13,883 nucleotides of DNA. It comes from JBJXFK01 sp046155505 (lineage in GTDB: Bacteria; Planctomycetota; Phycisphaerae; UBA1845; Fen-1342). Every line of letters starts with the position of its first letter. Positions within the stretch are counted from its first letter, which is position 1. Positions 6,897-12,759 of this stretch are shown piece after piece. The position numbers were made by a program, and so were the translations under genes. The notes under the pieces are model-generated. The model ran no database searches, had not been told where the DNA came from, and worked only from the letters and a program-made list of their open reading frames with translations. The stretch lies in contig JBJXFK010000177.1 of the NCBI GenBank assembly GCA_046155505.1, positions 1 through 13,883 on the forward strand, written 5' to 3'.

Positions 6897-6972
6897 CCGA
6901 AGACCTGGCTTGCGCCACGGGCTCGGTTCTGCTCGCTGCGCTCAGGGCACTCGCTGGCGCGCCACGTTTGGA
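6897..6972 (+). repeat. Dispersed intergenic repeat, copy B (76 bp)
   Basis: Same orientation as copy A at 5523-5599 and about 92% identical, with a single-base deletion after position 34. Together the two copies bracket the LolA-like gene as direct repeats about 1.37 kb apart. Confidence 0.85.
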
Positions 6973-6992
6973 CGGCTTCGACGAAGCCGTCC
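6970..6992 (-). terminator. Near-perfect palindrome downstream of the DNRLRE/PEP-CTERM gene
   Basis: GGACGGCTTCG-A-CGAAGCCGTCC forms an 11-bp stem on both strands with effectively no loop beyond the tip bases. It lies about 33 nt past the stop of the gene at 7025-7777 and fits an mRNA 3' hairpin; there is no T-run. Confidence 0.4.
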
Positions 6993-7024
6993 GAAGCCGC
7001 GATGCATCGATCGGAAATCGGCAC

Positions 7025-7777
7025 CTACGCCGAGCGGCGGCGAAGCATCGCTCCGCCCGCAAGCATCAGCAACGTCAGCGAACCCGGCTCGGGCACGATG
7101 TACTCGATCGTCAGCGACGGCCGAAATCCTTCGTCGAGATTTTCATGCGTATCGAACCGCTTGCTGGTGCGACCCGCGTTTTCGCGACCGACCATGATCC
7201 AGCCGAAATTCTGGGCTGGACTGTCGAGCCACGACTGCACGTCCGCCACCAGTTGTGCGTTCGTGTTCCAGGTATAGAACCCGACGCCGCTGACCGTCCG
7301 CACGGCGGAGATGATCGGCGAAAAATCGCCGCCCGGCGTGGTCCATGTCGTCGACGGATAGAAGCTGTGCTCCCACGTCGCGTCGCCGATATCGGGCGTG
7401 ACGCCGTTGCCGCCGGGCTCGCCCGCGTCGGACAGCGCCTCACCCCAATCGCTCGTCAAGCGCTGCAACCCGACGTTCTGCGTGCCTGCGTTGGTGCGCG
7501 ACACATGCATCTTCAGCGACACGGCGGTGACCACCGAGCCGGCCGGCAGATTGCCCAGCACGTCAAACTCGATCACGCCGCGGCGCGATCCGTTGCTGGT
7601 GGTTTCGCCCACAAACATCCACTGCCCCGCGCCGTTGCTGAGCGGATCGCCGCCGCCAAGCACTTCGTAAAGCGTGTTGTCGCGTGAGGATGTGATCGAA
7701 ATTGTCTCCGCCGACGCGATCGTCGCGGCGAGCAGCGACGAAGCCGCTGCGGCGCGGAAATAGTGCGAAACTGTCAT
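7025..7777 (-). CDS. DNRLRE-domain PEP-CTERM protein
   Basis: A 250-residue exported protein. Signal peptide 1-23 (cleavage near IASA-ET), then one beta-sandwich domain to about 226 of the DNRLRE type: SRDNTLYE, GVIEFDV, an alternating strand SVVTAVSLKMHV, and the late WIMVGREN, FRPSLTIEY strands. The last 23 residues are a PEP-CTERM tail: VPEPG, a hydrophobic stretch (LTLLMLAGGAML) and RRRSA. An exosortase, not encoded here, would process it. ATG 7777 is supported by GAGGGG 5 nt upstream; the upstream in-frame start at 7822 has no such site. Domains of this kind usually occur in surface or matrix proteins; no enzymatic motif is seen. Fold name likely, precise function unknown. Confidence 0.82.
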   Translation of the reverse strand: MTVSHYFRAAAASSLLAATIASAETISITSSRDNTLYEVLGGGDPLSNGAGQWMFVGETTSNGSRRGVIEFDVLGNLPAGSVVTAVSLKMHVSRTNAGTQNVGLQRLTSDWGEALSDAGEPGGNGVTPDIGDATWEHSFYPSTTWTTPGGDFSPIISAVRTVSGVGFYTWNTNAQLVADVQSWLDSPAQNFGWIMVGRENAGRTSKRFDTHENLDEGFRPSLTIEYIVPEPGSLTLLMLAGGAMLRRRSA

Positions 7778-7831
7778 GATTCCCCTCGTGCAGGATGTGT
7801 GACCGAGTGCCCAGAAACCCACGAATCACCG

Positions 7832-7861
7832 ATTATAGGCACGCGATTCGGCTCGTGTCTC
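7832..7861 (-). promoter_or_regulatory. Promoter of the DNRLRE/PEP-CTERM gene
   Basis: On the minus strand, GAGACA (7861-7856, 4/6) and a perfect TATAAT (7837-7832) are 18 bp apart, with GTGCC directly before the -10. The predicted start is about 50 nt before ATG 7777. This separates the gene from the YdjY gene upstream. Confidence 0.55.
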
Positions 7862-7868
7862 GGCGACC

Positions 7869-8855
7869 TCACGGCTTGTTGTTAGCGGACGTGGGTTGCG
7901 TCGTGCCGACATCGTTTGTGTGCGTCGTGGGTTGCGAGGCGGTCGCCAGCAATCGCCACGATTCCGCCGGCAGCGCCGATTCGCGCAGTGCCCGCTCGAA
8001 TCGGCGACGGTCGGCGAGCATGCGCGCTTCGATGCGAATGTCGGCGACGAATTTTGCATCGACGCGCCGGGCGAGGTCAATCAGCTCGATCAGGTCGGCG
8101 GCGGTGACGACACTATCGTCGATTCGCAGCAGTCCGAGCGGATCGAGCCGCACGTCAAACCGCATCGGTTGCGCTGCCCGGATCAGCAACGCCACCGGCG
8201 TTCCCGGCGGCGGCACCACACGCTCATCGGCCATCGCCCAAAGCTCGGCGTTGCGATCGGTATGGCTGCGGGCCATGCTGATCAGCGCATCGGGCACGTC
8301 CACCAGCGCCACGCCGCTGCCGCTGACCTCGGCCGAGACGCGACCATCGCCGCGGACGCGCGAGCCGCTGAAGAGCAGCGGACGCGAAATTGCGCGCTGA
8401 TCGAAATCGGCATCGCGCACCCAGTGCAAGGCGGGTGCGGTACGGGTCGCCTCGCCGTTGCGCCATTCCCAGATCAGATCGATCGGCTGACCGCTTGCGG
8501 GTGTGAGCTTCTGCGCGGCTTCGTCCCACGTCGGCGGCTTGCCATGCTCCAGGCCGATCAGCCCGAGGGCCATGAAAACGTGGGTCGCGGACGCGTCGAG
8601 CAGGACGAGGCTCTCGTGCTCTTTGCCCGGAAAGCACGCGAGAAATTCCAGCGGGCCGCTCTGTAACACCACGCGCCCGGCGACGCGCACGGTCGAAGCG
8701 TTCCAGTCGATCGTGACGCCCGGCTGAAACTCGCCGGGCTTTTTTGCGCGCTTCGACGCGGGTTGCGATGCGGGACGCTCCGGCGGCGGAAACTGCGCTT
8801 CCGCAGCCGCGGCAACGGCAATCGCGACGATCCAGCCTGCGAGAACCTGCGTCAT
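7869..8855 (-). CDS. Exported YdjY-domain protein
   Basis: A 328-residue protein. A signal peptide (1-20, cleavage near AEA-QF) is followed by a Pro/Ser/Lys-rich linker to about 45. A YdjY-type domain spans about 48-225: VTIDWNASTVRVAGRVVL, GPLEFLACFPGKEHESLVLLDA, and ALGLIGLEHGKPP, which are the family's usual hallmarks, then a second part with WEWRNGE and LHWVRDADF. Residues 226-300 are an additional region, helical in its second half (DLIELIDLARRVDAKFVADIRIEARMLADR in part), with no clear family. The C-terminus is Thr/Asn-rich. The start is ATG 8855; only a loose GGAG-rich stretch lies upstream. YdjY has no known biochemical role, but the domain is common in Planctomycetota. Confidence 0.78.
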   Translation of the reverse strand: MTQVLAGWIVAIAVAAAAEAQFPPPERPASQPASKRAKKPGEFQPGVTIDWNASTVRVAGRVVLQSGPLEFLACFPGKEHESLVLLDASATHVFMALGLIGLEHGKPPTWDEAAQKLTPASGQPIDLIWEWRNGEATRTAPALHWVRDADFDQRAISRPLLFSGSRVRGDGRVSAEVSGSGVALVDVPDALISMARSHTDRNAELWAMADERVVPPPGTPVALLIRAAQPMRFDVRLDPLGLLRIDDSVVTAADLIELIDLARRVDAKFVADIRIEARMLADRRRFERALRESALPAESWRLLATASQPTTHTNDVGTTQPTSANNKP

Positions 8856-8873
8856 ATCGCGACTCTCTCCGCG

Positions 8874-8918
8874 AAAAAAAACGCGACGCGGAACGCTCCG
8901 ATCGAAGCGCGCCGCGTC
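8874..8918 (-). terminator. Intrinsic terminator of the DUF4382-like lipoprotein gene
   Basis: On the minus strand a 13-bp stem (one mismatch, one G-U) formed by 8918-8906 and 8897-8885 closes an 8-nt loop and is followed by GCG and eight T residues (8881-8874). This is a textbook intrinsic terminator, about 33 nt past the stop codon of the gene at 8952-9899. Confidence 0.88.
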
Positions 8919-8951
8919 ACATTTTCTGCCGCGCCGATTCGACTCACGCGC

Positions 8952-9899
8952 TTAGTTCAGGATCGTAATCGAAGCGGCGATGATCGTGCTGTCATCGTCG
9001 TTGGCGACGCCGACAATTGTGATCGCCTCGCCCACGTCGATATCGCCAACCGTTCCGACGCCGCCGTCGGGCAAGCTGATTTGGGTGTTGGCCACGATGA
9101 TCACGGCAAATTCGCATTCCGGAGCGGCGATGACCAACGCGCCGCTCTCGTTGTTGGTCGTGACCACACCGGCCATCACGATATCGACGTCTTGGACGTC
9201 GCCGGCGTCGACAAATGCCTCGCTACGCAGGTTGAACACACCGTTGCCAGTTTCGGTGACCTTGACCGCATTGTCGCCCGCTTGCAGCGTGAAGACGATG
9301 AAGTTGGCGATGCCTTCTTCAATGTTGAACTTGCCGCCTTGCGTGTTTAAATCGAGCTTGCCGTTGCCCGTCAGGCGGATATCGGCCCCATCGATCACCG
9401 TGCCGTTGGTCTGGATGAACTGCGGGTCGCTGATGGTCAGACGGAGCTTGGTGTATTCGCCGACCGGGGCATCGTCACTGCAGGTGATGAACTCGGCCGC
9501 ATCAGCGGTGAGCAGATTGATGCGTACGTTGGGCGAGAGCGAGACGCTCTTTGCGTCGTCATCATCTTTGTCGTCATCGCCGTTGTCGTTTTCGTTATTG
9601 TCGTCGTTGCCGCCGCCGACGAACGAAACCTCGCTGACGGTGACGTTCAGCGCTGCGAAGCCGTCGATCTCGCGGCCTTGAATGAAGAACACCGCTCGCG
9701 CGGTAGGGCCATCATCGTCATTTGGGTCGTTCGGCTCATTGGGATCGTTGTTGGGGTCGGCGTTGTTCGGATCGGGCGTGAGCAGCGCGCCGAGCAACGA
9801 TTGCAGTTCGGCACAGCCCGAGGCGCCGACGACGGCGAACGCGGAAAGCGCGATCGATGCGAGAACGAGACCGTTGATCGTCGCGCGGCGGAAACTCAT
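8952..9899 (-). CDS. DUF4382-like lipoprotein with DPN-rich and poly-acidic tracts
   Basis: A 315-residue predicted lipoprotein: basic n-region, hydrophobic core and lipobox VGASGC with Cys29 as the lipid site. Then ELQSLLGALL, a DPNNxDPN-type tract (43-64), and a domain whose opening (ARAVFFIQGREIDGFAALNV, TVSEVSFV) and RINLLTADAAEF plus APVGEYTKLRLTI match the DUF4382 pattern. A second acidic insertion (99-115, Asn/Asp with a Lys) interrupts the first sheet. The C-terminal half is beta-rich, with repeated GDxDVGEAI/VxIVxGV-like strands reminiscent of DUF5666-type segments (weak). ATG 9899 has AGGGGA 7 nt upstream; the longer frame to 9989 lacks a signal-compatible start. First in the lipoprotein set to end in a strong terminator. 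Confidence 0.75.
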   Translation of the reverse strand: MSFRRATINGLVLASIALSAFAVVGASGCAELQSLLGALLTPDPNNADPNNDPNEPNDPNDDDGPTARAVFFIQGREIDGFAALNVTVSEVSFVGGGNDDNNENDNGDDDKDDDDAKSVSLSPNVRINLLTADAAEFITCSDDAPVGEYTKLRLTISDPQFIQTNGTVIDGADIRLTGNGKLDLNTQGGKFNIEEGIANFIVFTLQAGDNAVKVTETGNGVFNLRSEAFVDAGDVQDVDIVMAGVVTTNNESGALVIAAPECEFAVIIVANTQISLPDGGVGTVGDIDVGEAITIVGVANDDDSTIIAASITILN

Positions 9900-10001
9900 A
9901 CCATTTCCCCTGTGCATGCGTGTGAGCGATCGACACTCGATATGCCGAATTTCATGGGAAAGGTTCGCCGAACGGCGGCGAGCGATCAAGCGGGTTGCAG
10001 C

Positions 10002-10061
10002 AAGTAATCCGCAGGCCGCGCCGACGACGCCGGCGCAGCCCGCTCGAATCCGGGATTACTT
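10002..10061 (-). terminator. Long hairpin overlapping the stop codon of a small lipoprotein gene
   Basis: AAGTAATCC (10002-10010) and GGATTACTT (10053-10061) form a perfect 9-bp outer stem, with an inner GCGCCG/CGGCGC stem. The outer arm includes two bases of the TAA stop codon (10062-10060). No T-run follows, so folding could affect termination, mRNA stability or coupling to the next gene. Confidence 0.45.
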
Positions 10062-10332
10062 ACGCATCATTCGGGTCGTCATTCGGGTCGCCGCTGTTGG
10101 GGTCGCCGTCGTTCGGATCGTCGTTGGGATCATCTTCGCACGCGTTCGGATCGGCGTTGGGATCGTTCGGGTCGTCGACGCACTCGGTCGAGTCGAGTGC
10201 GCCCAGATCGCCGAGCAGCCCTTCGAGAAGGCCGCTCAAATCGCCGCAGCCGGCGGTGGACATGAATACGAGGCTCGATGCGGCGACCAAACCGAGGGCG
10301 AATGCTGTGGAAGTGCGGCGAAACGAGAGCAT
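10060..10332 (-). CDS. Small DPN-repeat lipoprotein (90 aa)
   Basis: A 90-residue predicted lipoprotein. The signal peptide ends in lipobox STAGC with Cys29. The mature part, 62 residues, is GDLSGLLEGLLGDLGALD followed by a low-complexity tail rich in Asp-Pro-Asn (DDPNDPNADPN and similar, with two further Cys at about 59 and 73), ending in DPNDA. ATG 10332 is preceded by AGGAAGGA; an upstream GTG at 10356 is possible but lacks that site. No known family is recognised. It resembles its neighbours on each side in lipobox, Leu/Gly segment and acidic tail, suggesting duplication or convergence. Such an acidic surface tail could bind cations; that is inference. Real gene likely because of signal, ribosome binding site and context. 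Confidence 0.7.
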   Translation of the reverse strand: MLSFRRTSTAFALGLVAASSLVFMSTAGCGDLSGLLEGLLGDLGALDSTECVDDPNDPNADPNACEDDPNDDPNDGDPNSGDPNDDPNDA

Positions 10333-10536
10333 TGTTGATTCCTTCCTGTGGTTCACTGGATGCAGGATCGTGTCAAACGACTGCGTCGATCACGGCGCAC
10401 GCGCGCCGCGCGTTCAAGTCATCGCCTGTCTCGGCACCGTAGCGATCGGGCGTCCGTGCCCGACATCGTGTGCGCCGCACGCGCCGAAAGACGCCGTCGG
10501 CCGCGGAGGGCCGATCGCTATTGTGTTCGCCGACCG

Positions 10537-10758
10537 CTAGTCGTCATCATCGTCATCGTCAAAGAAGCCGTTATCGTCGTCATCATCATCGTCGTCATCG
10601 TCATCGTCGTCATCGAAGAATCCGTTCGGATCGTTCGGATCAAACTCGCCGAGAATGTCGCCGAGCAAACCTTCCAACCCGCAGCCGGCGGTGGTGACCA
10701 GCGATGCGCCGGCCAACGTAACCAGCCCACAAACGCAGAGACCCTTGAATCGTTTCAT
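10537..10758 (-). CDS. Small poly-aspartate lipoprotein (73 aa)
   Basis: A 73-residue predicted lipoprotein: MKRFKGLCVC-type n-region, hydrophobic core and lipobox TTAGC with Cys26. The mature part is GLEGLLGDILGEF, then DPNDPNGFF, a run of 14 Asp (49-62), NGFF, and 7 Asp to the C-terminus. NGFF plus an Asp run thus occurs twice. The Asp codons are a mix of GAC and GAT. ATG 10758 is preceded by GGGG about 6 nt upstream. The reading frame is open upstream to 11607, but that part is antisense to the TIM-barrel gene and has no protein-like features. Function unknown; an acidic, cation-binding tail at the membrane or surface is only inferred. Confidence 0.68.
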   Translation of the reverse strand: MKRFKGLCVCGLVTLAGASLVTTAGCGLEGLLGDILGEFDPNDPNGFFDDDDDDDDDDDDDDNGFFDDDDDDD

Positions 10759-10809
10759 CGATACCCCACTGTGCGAGGAACCGCGGACTCGTCCGTCGAC
10801 GTGCGAGAC

Positions 10810-10815
10810 ATGATA
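10810..10815 (-). promoter_or_regulatory. Candidate -10 for the lipoprotein cluster
   Basis: Minus-strand TATCAT (10815-10810) is preceded by GTGCC, the same context as the perfect TATAAT before the gene at 7025-7777. No good -35 is found, so this is a weak or extended -10 candidate. It lies about 55 nt before ATG 10758. Confidence 0.3.
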
Positions 10816-10968
10816 GGCACGGCGGACACGAGCGAAGTATGCGCGTCGCGCCGCGGTGCGCCAAGCCGCCCACACGGTTTGTCGGCCCCGGTCGGGCACC
10901 GACGCTCCCTTCGGTCGCGCGACGCATCGGTTGCTTGTAATTCGCTCAGGAGGGACGATCATTACGCC

Positions 10969-11763
10969 GTGCCCGAAACATCCGGATATCACGCCGTCGC
11001 CGTTGCGCTCACGTCGCTGCGCGTCGAGCGCTCGACCGCAGTGGTCGCGACCGACGCAGCCTTCTGGCAGCGAGGCGAGGCCGTCGAGCGCGAATGGCCG
11101 GGGGCTGACGAATCGCCGCCCGATCAGGACGCGCCGGCTATCGCGTGCAGCCGTGCGATCTTGCGTATCAGCGCAGGCACCCGATTTGACGCGTCGAACG
11201 CGTCGGACTGGTCGGCGACGATCGCCGCCGGTTTCGCCAAAAGTGTCTCGCTGGGCGCGTCGATCATGCTCCTGCCGCTGCGCACGCTGGGCGTCAGCGA
11301 TCTCGCGGGCGCGATGGCGTGGGGCTTTCAGTCGCGAAAACTGATCTTCGCGCTCCGCCGAGCGGCAGAGGACGCCGGCATCACGATCGCCCTCACCGCG
11401 GGCGCAGGCGATGCGGCGGCCGCAATCGCGATCCATGACTGGTGCGAGCTGGTTGATCGTTTCAATTCGCCCGCGATCGGCATGTCGCTCGACCTGCGGA
11501 GCGGCCTGCTCGACACGGGGCACGCGGTCGAGGCGATTCACACGTTCGGCGGGCGCGTGCGGTACGTGTATGCTGATGCCGCGATGAACGCGGAGCAGGC
11601 CGAACAAATCCTACGCGCGCTGGCCGTGATCCGGTTTACCGGATTGTGCGTCGCGCCCGCGCCGCACGATTCAGCGTGGCTGCGAGCGGCGGACGCCGTG
11701 AACGCACGCTTGCCGTCCGCCGCAAGTTCGGCACCGACCGCGGAGGCGTCGCATGCCGATTGA
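10969..11763 (+). CDS. Xylose-isomerase-like TIM-barrel protein with a degenerate metal site
   Basis: A 264-residue protein. From about residue 62 it follows the order of sugar-phosphate isomerase/epimerase (AP endonuclease 2-like) barrels: LRISAGTRF, FAKSVSLGASIMLLP, the helix LRRAAEDAGITIAL, HDWCELVDRFNSPAIGMSLD, HAVEAIHTFGGRVRYVYAD. The usual metal ligands are altered: the Glu of the ALEN-type motif is Thr143, the CLDTGH-type motif reads SLDLRSG with only Asp175 kept, and the HVHLKD-type motif is RYVYADA. Thus it is probably not a normal isomerase. The start is uncertain: GTG 10969 follows AGGAGGG at a long 14-nt spacing and gives no recognisable signal peptide. Its last 11 bp overlap the homocysteine S-methyltransferase gene, so the two are probably translationally coupled. 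Confidence 0.62.
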   Translation: MPETSGYHAVAVALTSLRVERSTAVVATDAAFWQRGEAVEREWPGADESPPDQDAPAIACSRAILRISAGTRFDASNASDWSATIAAGFAKSVSLGASIMLLPLRTLGVSDLAGAMAWGFQSRKLIFALRRAAEDAGITIALTAGAGDAAAAIAIHDWCELVDRFNSPAIGMSLDLRSGLLDTGHAVEAIHTFGGRVRYVYADAAMNAEQAEQILRALAVIRFTGLCVAPAPHDSAWLRAADAVNARLPSAASSAPTAEASHAD

Positions 11764-12667
11764 CCTCTTGAAGCTCGCGCCGCGCGTCGCGGTGTGCGAT
11801 GGCGGCTGGTCGACGCAGTTGCAGGCGCTCGGCCTACCCGCCGACGTGCCCGCCGAAGTCGCGAACGTCACGCACACCTATCTGGTTGAAAAGCTCGCCC
11901 GCGATTATCTCGCGGCCGGGGCGCAGGTGATCACGACTAACACGTTCGCCTGTAATCCCTATCTGTTCGCGCTGCGCGGCGCCAAGCACGACCCGCGCGA
12001 CGTAGCGCGGGCCGGCGTCGAATCGTTGCGCAAGACGATCGGCAGCATGGTGCCGCTGGTCGGCGTCATCGGCCCGAGCGGCAAGATCATGGCGATTCAG
12101 GAAGTGCCCGAGAGCGAACTGGCGACTGAGTATCAGGCGAGCGCGCGGGTGCTCAGCGAAGCCGGCGTCGACGCGATCGTGCTCGAAACGTTTTCAGAAT
12201 TGTCGGAGCTGTTGCTCGCCGTGGGCGCGGTGAAATCGGTCGCAAATTTGCCGGTCATCGCGTGTCTGTCGTTCGACTCGGGCCCGCAGCGCTCGCGGAC
12301 GCGCATGGGCGTCACGGCCGAGGACGCCGCCAAGGCACTCGACGCTTCAGACGCCGACATCATCGGCAGCAATTGCGGCGGCGGTGCGGCGACGGCGCTG
12401 GCCGCGTTGGTCGCGTTGCGTAGCGGAACGAGCAAGCCGATCTGGATCAAGCCGAGCGCCGGCATTCCCGATCTTGATCAGGGCCGGGCGGTCTATCCGC
12501 AGAGCACCGACGAGTTTGGGGCTGCGATCCCGCCGCTGCTCGAAGGCGGTGCGAGCTACATTGGCGGTTGTTGCGGCGTCGGGCCTGAGCACATTCGCCG
12601 CGTCGCGCACCTGGTCGAGTCGCATCGTCGACATCGGCGCGCGGTCGTCGCTGAACAGCGTTCGTGA
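11753..12667 (+). CDS. Homocysteine S-methyltransferase family protein
   Basis: A 304-residue single-domain protein covering the whole S-methyltransferase (Hcy-binding) TIM barrel. Seen in order: VAVCDGGWSTQLQ at the N-terminus, ITTNTFACNP (60-69), VGVIGPSG, IVLETFSEL, GSNCGGG with Cys208, and IGGCCGVGPEHI with Cys273-Cys274. These three Cys are the zinc ligands that hold the homocysteine thiolate in MetH and BHMT. It should transfer a methyl group to a thiol such as homocysteine in the cytoplasm. The methyl donor is unknown: S-methylmethionine, betaine or a partner protein are possible, and no cobalamin or folate domain is present. ATG 11753 overlaps the TIM-barrel gene by 11 bp. The Arg/His-rich C-terminus (290-304) is outside the family core. 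Confidence 0.9.
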   Translation: MPIDLLKLAPRVAVCDGGWSTQLQALGLPADVPAEVANVTHTYLVEKLARDYLAAGAQVITTNTFACNPYLFALRGAKHDPRDVARAGVESLRKTIGSMVPLVGVIGPSGKIMAIQEVPESELATEYQASARVLSEAGVDAIVLETFSELSELLLAVGAVKSVANLPVIACLSFDSGPQRSRTRMGVTAEDAAKALDASDADIIGSNCGGGAATALAALVALRSGTSKPIWIKPSAGIPDLDQGRAVYPQSTDEFGAAIPPLLEGGASYIGGCCGVGPEHIRRVAHLVESHRRHRRAVVAEQRS

Positions 12668-12694
12668 ACAGCATTCATGAGCGGCGGCTATACT
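12665..12694 (+). promoter_or_regulatory. Candidate promoter of the tandem DUF1080 gene
   Basis: TGAACA (12665-12670, 4/6) and TATACT (12689-12694, 5/6) are 18 bp apart, starting in the stop codon of the methyltransferase gene. It would give a leader of about 60 nt. It suggests the DUF1080 gene is transcribed separately from the two-gene operon. Confidence 0.4.
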
Positions 12695-12759
12695 TCGCTC
12701 CGTCGCGTCGCGATTCGCGCGGCGCGGGATCGATCACCTTCGCCCATTCGGAGAATGCC

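Larger units (their letters stand above)
6649..7024. other. Gene-free region upstream of the LolA-like gene
   Basis: 376 bp with no credible gene. It holds a purine-rich tract (6791-6846), repeat copy B (6897-6972) and a 23-bp near-palindrome (6970-6992). A minus-strand TATGAT (6733-6728) is a possible -10 for the LolA-like gene; no clear -35 is present. Confidence 0.55.

Noticed and set aside
5523..6972. Insertion sequence or composite transposon bounded by the two 77-bp copies
   Set aside because: No transposase, no target-site duplication, and the enclosed gene is an ordinary exported protein; the copies look like dispersed intergenic repeats.
6509..7687. 392-residue plus-strand open frame
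   Set aside because: Antisense to parts of two exported-protein genes and read through repeat copy B; Arg-rich, no domains.
9721..10170. CRISPR-like array from repeated GGGTCGTTCGG-type units
   Set aside because: The repeats are codons for Asp-Pro-Asn inside lipoprotein genes, with no uniform spacers.
10348..10968. Upstream extension of the TIM-barrel frame
   Set aside because: It is antisense to the poly-Asp lipoprotein gene and Arg-rich without any domain; its Val/Ile runs are just the other strand of the Asp codons.
10759..11607. N-terminal extension of the poly-Asp lipoprotein frame
   Set aside because: Antisense to the TIM-barrel gene; the lipoprotein signal begins at ATG 10758, so the extension would bury it.
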